A stretch of 56,251 nt of DNA from Phycisphaerae bacterium. GTDB lineage: Bacteria > Planctomycetota > Phycisphaerae > Tepidisphaerales > Tepidisphaeraceae. The stretch spans positions 1-56,251 of the forward strand of contig JAUJNJ010000034.1 in NCBI GenBank assembly GCA_030448225.1. Direction: 5' to 3'. Below the pieces are notes generated by a model. The model made no database searches and had not been told where the DNA came from. It worked only from the letters and a program-made list of their open reading frames with translations. Below, piece by piece: positions 49,964-56,251 of the stretch. Position numbers and translations under genes: made by a program. Within the stretch, counting starts at the first letter, position 1; each line of letters opens with the position of its first letter.

Positions 49964-52902
49964 ATGTTTGTCGCGCCCACGTCGGACGGCACGCCGCAGG
50001 CGGCGCCGCGTGCAATCCGCGGCCGGCAGGTTGTCTTGTCGAGGCGGCTTCCTCCTCCTCGCCTGCATCGTCACCTTCGCGGCACTGAGCGCAGGGAGCG
50101 CAGGGCGCCGGCCGTGCGCAAGCCAGGTTGCGGTGCTGTTCCAGGATGCGGCCGGCGCGGGCGCGCCGGCGGTGGCGACGCTGCTGGAGGCGATGCTGAT
50201 GCGGCGCGACGACGTGACGTTCGTCGCGCGACGATCGACGCCGTCCTGCGCGAGCAGACGATTACCGCCACGCTCGGCGCCGAGGCGGGCCGCAGCGCGG
50301 GCCTCGGGCGAATCCTCAAGGCCGACCTGCTCGTGCTGCTGCGGTCCGTGAAGGCGACGGGCGGCCCGCCGGGCTCGACGTGGTGGTGTGCGAGACGACG
50401 CGGCCGCGCCTGCTGACCCGCTCGCTGCCGCTCGGGCGCCGACGCCGAGGCCGACGCGCCGCAGCCGAGGCGGCGGTCGCCGGCGCGTTCGCGAGCACCG
50501 CGGGGCGATCGGCGGGTGGTCGCCGTCCCGCCGTTCTTCAGCAACGACCTCCATTACGCGCGACCACCTGAAGGCCGCCTACGAAGGTGCTCGAGCAGAT
50601 GCTGCTCGAACGCGAGGGCGTGCTCGTCGTGGAGGTCGGCGAGGGCGCGGGCGCTGTCGAAGGAACTCGCCCTCGCCGGCGGCGCCATCGGCCGCGGCGA
50701 CCCTCCGTTGTACCTGCTCGGCGAGTACCGCAGCGAGAACGGCGCGCCGTCGGCGGCGCCCGGCGACGAACCGGCCGCGGAGGACGTGCCCCTCTCGATC
50801 ACGCTGCGGCTGCGGCGCGGCGACGCCGAGATCGGCGCGGTGACGAAGGGCGCCCTGCGCGGCGACGACGCCGTCGCGTTCGTCCGCGCGCGCGTCCGAC
50901 CTGATCGCCAGGGCCGCCGGGCGCCGCCGGGGCGCGACGCGGCGGCCGTTGATCCGTCGGTCGAGGCGAAGGAACTGGCGGGCCGCCGACGCGTTCCCGC
51001 CTCGGCGACTGGGACGAGGCGGTCGCGCTCACCGAGGCGAGCCTGCTGCTGAAACCCGACCAGCCGGAGCAGCGTCGCAACGCGTTCGTCATGGCTCGGC
51101 CGCATCGCCCGCCGCAGCTATTCGGCGGCGAGATCACCGTCGACCGCGTGCGGGCCGGCTCGGCGGACTACTTCCGCGGGATGGGGCATCTCGAACACTT
51201 CCTCCGGACGTCCCCGAGCCTCATCAAACAGACCGACGCCAAGGACGCGGGCCGCCTCGCAGTTCTTGAACAGCAAGAACGGCTGAACGCGGCCGGGCCA
51301 CCTGACGCCCGAGGTGCTCGAAGGCTGGAAGAGTGCGGCAAGCGGGATACGGAGGCGGCTGCTGCGGATCGTTCGGGCGCGCGCGAGCGCGGGTTCGGGG
51401 ACGAACACCAGTTCGTGAACTGGGCGGCGAACGAGATGTCGGAGCGCGAGAAGTACGACGCGGCTCTACCACTCATCGTCGACACGCTCGAACTGCCGGG
51501 CGTCGGACCCAGGACCTACAAGTACGCGACCCACGGCCGCGTCGCCACCGTCCTGCAGTCCGAGGAGGAAGCGGTTCCTCGAACGCCTCGAGCAGATCCC
51601 CAACGAGGTTCGCCAGACGGTGGCGACCCTGCGCAAGGACGCGGCGGCGTGGGCGGAGCGGATGCGGCTGGACAAGGAAGGCGCGCGCGCGACGCCGCCC
51701 GGCGGGCGGCGGTGGAGGCCGAGGCCGCCCACGCCAAGGCGGCCGAGCTGTTCGAGACGGTCAAGCTGGCGATCGGCGGCCTGCCGGCGCACGCGCGCGG
51801 GACCTGCGGATCGCCGGGTGCGAGCCGGCGGGGCCAAGCGCGACGTGCTCTGGGCCTACCAGACGTTGCTGCTGATGAAAGAGCGGGGCCGCGCGAGGTC
51901 GTGTGGGGGACCGAGCGGGCGCAACATCCACTGGCGCTCGGTCTGCTACGACGGCCGCTACGTCTGGGCGACCGCCCACGTGTTCGACGAGCGGCTGGTG
52001 CTGATCGTGATCGACCCGCTGACGTTTATGCGTGGGAGGTGACGACCGCGCAGCACGGGTTGCCGCTGGCGGACCTGGCGCTGCCGCCGATCGCCACCCA
52101 GACGCTCGACGTCGCCCCGCTCCGGGCCGGGCCGCGTGCGTGGCGGGTTCGTTCGGCCGCACGTGGATCGCCAGCGTCACCTTCGATGCGCCGCGCGACG
52201 GGGGCGAGCCGGCGGTGAAGGTATCGGTCTTCCACAGGGCGCGACGCCGCCGTCCCCACCGACAAGGCGCAGTGGAAGAGCACTACGGCGGCGTTCGAAC
52301 CGGACCTTTATGCGCACGCTGACCGAACCGGCCGGCGCGCGCGGCTCGATGCCGCGGAGCAGTGCGCCCGCCGCGCGCAGCGCGCGTGATAATCGGGCGG
52401 CGAAGCGAGAACTTCGAGGTGCTCAACCGCCCGCTCCTGGTCGACCCCGACGCCCGCACCGTCGAGCCGCTGGAGGACATCTCCGCTACGACCCACACAA
52501 CGGGTCGTACGTTGCTGTGTCCGGCGGGGCCGCATACACTGTCGAGTATTGGCCCGAGGGCAAGAGTCGTCTCTACCGCGTCGGCTTCCCGGACCTGAAG
52601 CGGCAGCCCGTCTGCCTCGCGCCGGAGGGCGTGGTCATCTTCGACGGCCCGGACGGGCGGTTCCACGTGTTCGGCTCGAAGTGGTGGACCGGCACGCTCG
52701 CCGACGGCGTCGGCGAAGGGCGGCCCGTGCCGTGGGGCTACCGCAACCACCTTTTCGCCAAGGGCGAGCGACCGTTCCTCGCCGCGATGCCGCAGATCCA
52801 GGGGCCGCGGCGCCGGGCCGCCTTCCGCAGCCACCACTACGGCGCTGTACCCCGCACGACGCCAAGGGAGAAACCGTCCTGTTCGCACCGCGCCTGAAAT
52901 AG
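49964..52902 (+). CDS. Large exported CsgG-like/TPR/beta-propeller-like protein (heavily frameshifted)
   Basis: Read as one gene of about 970 residues. TAAGGAGGT (49946-49954) lies 9 nt before ATG 49964. A hydrophobic signal (LLLACIVTFAALSAGSAG) is followed by a CsgG-like domain (VAVLFQDAAGAGAPAVATLL, RRDDVTFV, ATIDAVLREQTITATLGAEA, GLGRILKADLLVLLRSV), then SNDLHYARDHLKAAY-like sequence and EREGVLVVEVGEA. A TPR-like unit (GDWDEAVALTEASLLLKPDQ) and GSADYFRGMGHLEHFLRTSP lead to a long helical region (FETVKLAIGGLPAHAR). The end is repetitive beta sequence (VYFDGRYVWATAHV-like, VAVSGGAAYTVEYWPEGKSR, LAPEGVVIFDGPDGRFHVFG). More than a dozen indels occur, so exact boundaries and whether it is one gene or two are uncertain. 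Confidence 0.5.
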
Positions 52903-53138
52903 CGCCGCGGCGATCGCGACACCTCGATCCTGCGCCACCGAAAGACGGCGAGGCTGCGGGGGTGACGCCCTGCTCCCTGCATCCCGAGGATTCGGATCCC
53001 CCGCCCTGAGGTCGCCCGACCTGACCTGATGGGCAGTGCCCACCTCACCTACTGCCGTTCGGCTGTCGGCTGACCCGCCGAAAAGCCGCACGGTTTGCGA
53101 GTGCGGCTGTTGGCGGCGACAGGTCTGTCAGGTCCGGA

Positions 53139-54002
53139 TCATTTGGCTGGAGCGGATTTGATCGCCGCGTTTACCGCGTTGGCGGAGAGCTCGGTCACGA
53201 TGGTTTCGACGGACTTGTTCTGGCTCACCGCGTAGGCTTCCAGCGCGGCGAGTTCGGCGAGGGAGAGCTTGATCTTGGCCGTCGTCTGGAAGAGATCGGG
53301 CATCTCGTTCCACTTGGATTGTGCGGCGGCGAGCTGACGGTCATCCAGGCCGAACGCGGCGAGCACGCCCTTCGCCATCACGAGGTTGCCGTAGATGTTC
53401 ATGTGCACGCCATCACCAGTGAGCGCCCGCTTGATCCCCGCCTTTTGGAACGACGCCTGCTCGGCGACCATGGCGGCGTTCAGGTCGGCCAGGGGAAGGT
53501 CGCGGGCCTTGGCGGTCTCGCGGAGGAAGGCGTTGTAGCCCGCCAGCTTCACGTTCTCGGCGTTGGTGACCGGGAGCCCGATCTGGGTCGCGGTGAGGAT
53601 GACGACCTTCACGCCGGCCTGCTGACAGCGGTCGAGGATCGCGGTGACGTTGGTCCTGTAGGCCTCCAGCCCGACGGCGCGGTGCATGACGTCGTTCACG
53701 CCGCAGCTGAGGGTCATCCACGTCGGCTTCTTGCTCAGCACGTGTTTCTCGAGGCGGCCGAGCATGTCCTTGGACGTGTTTCCACTCCAGCCGGCCGGGA
53801 TCACGGTGACATCGATGCCTTGCGCGGCCAGGCCGCTGGCGACGAGGCGCACGTAACCGCCGGGGCTTTCCGCGCCGAAGTGGGTGATCGAGTCGCCCAG
53901 GAAGGCGACGGATTCGCCGGGCTTGACGAGGATCTCGGCGCGGGAGTGCAGCGGGCTGAAAAGCAGAGCAGTAGAGGCCATCAGGAGCGGTAGAATGCGC
54001 AT
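53139..54002 (-). CDS. Secreted SGNH/GDSL hydrolase
   Basis: 287 residues from ATG 54002. The signal peptide is MRILPLLMASTALLFSPLHS with cleavage near RAE. Block I is VAFLGDSITHFG (Ser38), block II WSGNTSKDMLGRLEKHV, block III LSCGVNDVMH and block V TGDGVHMNIYGNLVMAKGVL (Asp and His of the triad). The C-terminal 90 residues are helical. This is the platelet-activating-factor acetylhydrolase/TesA-like branch, often removing acetyl or acyl groups from polysaccharides. Composition is slightly less GC-extreme than neighbours. It is unrelated in domain content to the other SGNH gene at 1113. Confidence 0.9.
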   Translation of the reverse strand: MRILPLLMASTALLFSPLHSRAEILVKPGESVAFLGDSITHFGAESPGGYVRLVASGLAAQGIDVTVIPAGWSGNTSKDMLGRLEKHVLSKKPTWMTLSCGVNDVMHRAVGLEAYRTNVTAILDRCQQAGVKVVILTATQIGLPVTNAENVKLAGYNAFLRETAKARDLPLADLNAAMVAEQASFQKAGIKRALTGDGVHMNIYGNLVMAKGVLAAFGLDDRQLAAAQSKWNEMPDLFQTTAKIKLSLAELAALEAYAVSQNKSVETIVTELSANAVNAAIKSAPAK

Positions 54003-54532
54003 GGGACGAAACTCTAAGCCCCATCTGTCAAAAAACACAATGCGGCCCCGCCGCCCGTAGCCGACGAATGGCCAGACACTGCACCCGACCCGGGTTCTCC
54101 CGCGCACCCCGCACGCGCCGCGGAACCCGACGGCCGGGCCGCTCGTCCGACGCGGCGGCCCGTTCGATCATCAGGCTGTCCAGCCGCCAGCAACCCGGCA
54201 CCCACAGCGCGACGACGAGCAGGCACCCCCCGCAGCGACGGGGCGGCGAGGATGGCGGGCAGGCGGCGGAGCATCGGCCGGGGAATCGTACCCGCCGCGT
54301 CACCCCTCCTGATCGACGGCGAGGGCGGGCGACAGCGCCCGCGCCGCACGAGCCGAGTTGGACGCCGGGCAGGAGGGGCCGCTGGAGGCGGCGACGCACG
54401 CGACGCGCCGTGGGCGTAGGCGACATGGCTCGCGATCCCGGGCCACCCCGGCCCGGAGCCGCGGCACGAGCGTGGCACGTCCTCCAGCGTCGAACTGGGC
54501 TCCCGCCTCCGGTACCGCCCTTCTTCGACGCA
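54003..54532. other. 530-bp region, possible remnant of a minus-strand lipoprotein gene
   Basis: On the minus strand ATG near 54283 begins MLRRLPAILAAPSLRG; after a one-base shift in a G-run the sequence continues LLVVALWVPGCWRLDSLMIE, which looks like a lipoprotein signal with lipobox VPGC. It then runs to TGA near 54028 without recognisable domain. This may be a frameshifted or truncated gene. The rest (about 54290-54530) holds only high-GC open frames that I do not support. Confidence 0.3.
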
Positions 54533-55120
54533 TTAGACTTCCCGCGCCTCAGCGCCGACCGACAGTCGCGCCAGGCGGTAACCCACCTGTAGGACGTCGC
54601 GGCGGAGGCGCAGCTCCGCCTGCCTGACGTGGTGCACGACCAGCACGACGCTCGACAGCACGAGCGGGACGACCGGCAGCAGCACCACGGCGACGCCCGC
54701 GCCGCCGCCGCCGCCGCCGCCCGCGAGCGCGAGCGCGCCGACGAGCGTCGTCGCGAGGAGCGAGAACGCGAAGCCCATCGTTGCGGCGGCCGCGCCGTGG
54801 ACGGCGGAGTTGACCGCGCCGCGGCGGAAGATCAGCCCCGCCAGGCCCACCCATGCCAGCCCGATGGCGGCGAGCAGAGACAGTGCCGCCCGCGTGCGCG
54901 CCGGCATCTCGGCCGGCTCGGTCAGCGCCAGCCCGCCGCAAACGGCCGCGCCGGCGAGCCCGCCCACCCCCATCATCACGAGCCGGGCCCAGTCGGGGCC
55001 GGTGAGCTTGCGCTCGAACAGCTCGGCCATGCGGCGCTCGTACTGCTCGCGGCCCGCGGGAAACTCGTCCCGGTCCAGGTCCAGCAGGCGCCGCGAGATG
55101 TTCTTGTCTTGGTCGCTCAT
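54533..55120 (-). CDS. Membrane protein partnered with ECF sigma factor
   Basis: 195 residues. The soluble N-terminus (MSDQDKNISRRLLDLDRDEF, then REQYERRMAELFERKLTGPD) is helical and charged. Four membrane segments follow: VMMGVGGLAGAAVCGGLALT, LSLLAAIGLAWVGLAGLIFR, MGFAFSLLATTLVGALALAG, and AVVLLPVVPLVLSSVVLVVH, ending in a basic tail. There is no Cys/His zinc motif. Its ATG overlaps the sigma-factor stop by 4 bp (ATGA), so it is translationally coupled and may be a non-canonical anti-sigma factor. A nine-Gly run (GGGGGGG block) sits between segments three and four. Confidence 0.75.
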   Translation of the reverse strand: MSDQDKNISRRLLDLDRDEFPAGREQYERRMAELFERKLTGPDWARLVMMGVGGLAGAAVCGGLALTEPAEMPARTRAALSLLAAIGLAWVGLAGLIFRRGAVNSAVHGAAAATMGFAFSLLATTLVGALALAGGGGGGGAGVAVVLLPVVPLVLSSVVLVVHHVRQAELRLRRDVLQVGYRLARLSVGAEAREV

Positions 55121-55677
55121 CGTCGGACTCCTTCTTGGGGTTGAAGCACGCCGCGCAGGTTCCGGCGCGCGTGGAACAGCCGGGACTTCACCGTCCCGGG
55201 CGGGACGCGCAACACGGCGGCGATGTCGCCGATCGAGAGGTCGCTGAGGAAGTAGAGCGTCAGCACCTCGCGGTCGACCACCGAGACGCGCGACAGGCCG
55301 TAGTGCACCTGCTCGGCCGCGACGAACCAGCCCAGGCCGTCGTCGCCCGTGGCCGCTTCGTCGGCGGCGCCCGCCGGCCCGGCCGGCGGCTCGCGGTTGT
55401 AGTGGTCGCGCAGGTCGTCCATCGCGGCGTTCCGCGCCAGGGCGTACAGCCACGGTGCCAAGCGGGCGGGGTCACGCAGCGAGCCGATGCCGCCGAGCAC
55501 CTTCACCCACACCTCTTGCATCACGTGGAGCGGGTCGCGGCCCACGGGCACGAGCCGGCGGACGTAGAAGAGCAGCGGACGCTCCCATCGGCCGACCAGC
55601 TCCTCGACCGCCGCGCGTTCGCCGAGCTGGCACCGGACGACGAGCAGTTCCTGATACAGCGATTCGGCCTCTTCCAC
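55117..55677 (-). CDS. ECF-type RNA polymerase sigma factor
   Basis: 186 residues. Region 2: AAVEELVGRWERPLLFYVRR, DPLHVMQEVWVKVLGGIGSL, PWLYALARNAAMDDLRDHYN. Region 4: VSVVDREVLTLYFLSDLSIG, DIAAVLRVPPGTVKSRLFHA with RRNLRGVL. The linker contains a Pro/Gly/Ala-rich segment. The group resembles planctomycete ECF factors that pair with membrane proteins of several helices. It is the first gene of a two-gene operon. No clear promoter hexamers are visible upstream of 55677. Confidence 0.9.
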   Translation of the reverse strand: MEEAESLYQELLVVRCQLGERAAVEELVGRWERPLLFYVRRLVPVGRDPLHVMQEVWVKVLGGIGSLRDPARLAPWLYALARNAAMDDLRDHYNREPPAGPAGAADEAATGDDGLGWFVAAEQVHYGLSRVSVVDREVLTLYFLSDLSIGDIAAVLRVPPGTVKSRLFHARRNLRGVLQPQEGVRR

Positions 55678-56251
55678 GGGTACCTCCCAATCCCTTCGAG
55701 CACGGCGTCACGCGCGCCGGTCGTACATCTAGTCGGAGGCGGCGCGCGAACGGTTCAAATTCGCGGTGGTTTCACGGCGACCGCCGGACGAGGCGCGGAC
55801 CAGGGCGCTCGACCCGCGCGAGCTGGCACGCCGGCTCGGCCCACTCGGTCTGCGCCCGGGGCGGGAGCGGTTCGCGTCGAGTGGCGGCCCGGTGCCCGCC
55901 GGGCCGCTGAACGGCGGCGCGTTACCCCTCCCGAATGAACAGGGATCCTCACAAGAGCGGCCGCCCGTGAAATCGCCGCCGCGCGCTCGCAGCGGAGCGA
56001 TCCGCTGGATTGTTTCGGCGTGTTGTACCGCAGGCAGGTGACAGGCTGCGGTCATCCCTTGGGCCGACTCACGGCCGAACACGCACCGGATCGAGTGACT
56101 GGATTCCGCCGCCTTTCCTCCGCGGCGCGGCTCGATCATCGGCTGTGGCTTGGGCGATGACGCAGAGGCGCTCGCGACGCTCCGCGGGTCGGAGGTCGGT
56201 TCGACCTCCCCGCCGCAGCGATTCGTAGAGGCCGCGAGCGGTTCCCACGAT
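55678..56251. other. 574-bp right-edge region without a supported gene
   Basis: Open frames exist on both strands (for example a 136-residue minus frame from 56139) but they are Arg/Ser/Pro-rich and have no recognisable domain or ribosome site. A hairpin GAGGTC/GACCTC lies near 56192-56207. The upstream promoter of the sigma-factor gene should be here. Confidence 0.45.

Noticed and set aside
55729..56139. 136-residue minus-strand open frame at the right edge
   Set aside because: Arg/Ser-rich, no ribosome site, no motif, and the composition equals that of shadow frames.
56192..56207. Possible tRNA T-arm (GGTTCGACC)
   Set aside because: It is a simple GAGGTC/GACCTC hairpin; no acceptor, D or anticodon arms surround it.
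1..56251. CRISPR array or cas genes
   Set aside because: No regularly spaced direct repeats of 25-40 bp and no Cas-like protein seen; the repeats found are palindromic and scattered.

Overview
The window is about 56 kb of very GC-rich bacterial DNA with short intergenic gaps and many dispersed palindromes. Several features point to Planctomycetota, possibly a soil or freshwater Phycisphaerae-like lineage. These are the gene content (Uma2 nucleases, SGNH hydrolases with secretion signals, several Gfo/Idh/MocA oxidoreductases, myo-inositol-phosphate synthase, two ECF sigma factors) and the repeat families of the type CCGTGGGCTTCGGCCCGCGG or CACGGAG/CTCCGTG. The taxonomic placement is inference; there is no rRNA gene in the window, and I found no tRNA gene or CRISPR array by eye.

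Layout. 0-3.5 kb: a partial gene coupled to a hexulose-phosphate-synthase-like TIM barrel, a secreted SGNH hydrolase and a SUKH-4-type immunity protein. 3.5-12.7 kb: sugar/alcohol metabolism genes, a Uma2 nuclease, a LURP-one-like protein, and a three-gene DNA-repair-associated operon (HhH radical SAM protein, its TIGR03915-type partner, and UdgX with the KRRIH motif), divergent from a TetR regulator and a DinB-like gene. Most genes in this stretch are broken by small indels. 13-16.2 kb: a run of small minus-strand genes separated by attC-like sites, read as a chromosomal integron cassette array without a visible integrase. 16.2-22 kb: heptose-type epimerase, HNH nuclease, phosphomannomutase/phosphoglucomutase and MetG. 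22-25 kb: small proteins, a TlyA-like methyltransferase without S4 domain, and inositol-phosphate synthase. 25-30 kb: three minus-strand envelope/glycosyl-transfer genes. 30-34 kb: Rieske protein, Ala/Pro-rich lipoprotein-like gene, two Gfo/Idh/MocA oxidoreductases. 34-38.5 kb: DUF1772 protein, thioredoxin-like protein, glycerate kinase and glycerol kinase. 38.9-42 kb: release factor 3 and an RlmI-like methyltransferase. 42-46 kb: a TetR-DoxX-SnoaL-VOC-VOC-DUF1579 cluster with a clear TetR operator. 46-53 kb: an ECF sigma/anti-sigma pair followed by tightly overlapping genes with two CsgG-like domains. 53-56 kb: a second SGNH hydrolase and a second ECF sigma factor with a membrane partner.

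Two cross-cutting observations matter for anyone using this annotation. First, frameshifts are strongly clustered (about 3.8-12.7, 40.5-43.3 and 47.9-52.9 kb), while long blocks between them are intact; the lesions often sit in G/C runs and come in compensating pairs, which looks more like base-calling error than gene decay. Second, intergenic spaces carry several families of palindromic and long inverted-repeat elements, some of which form a gene's stop codon or probable terminator.

The best candidates for under-described biology are the radical SAM/TIGR03915/UdgX triad, the attC cassette array, the sigma/anti-sigma/CsgG-like locus, and an orphan terminator that suggests a small RNA near 17.5 kb.
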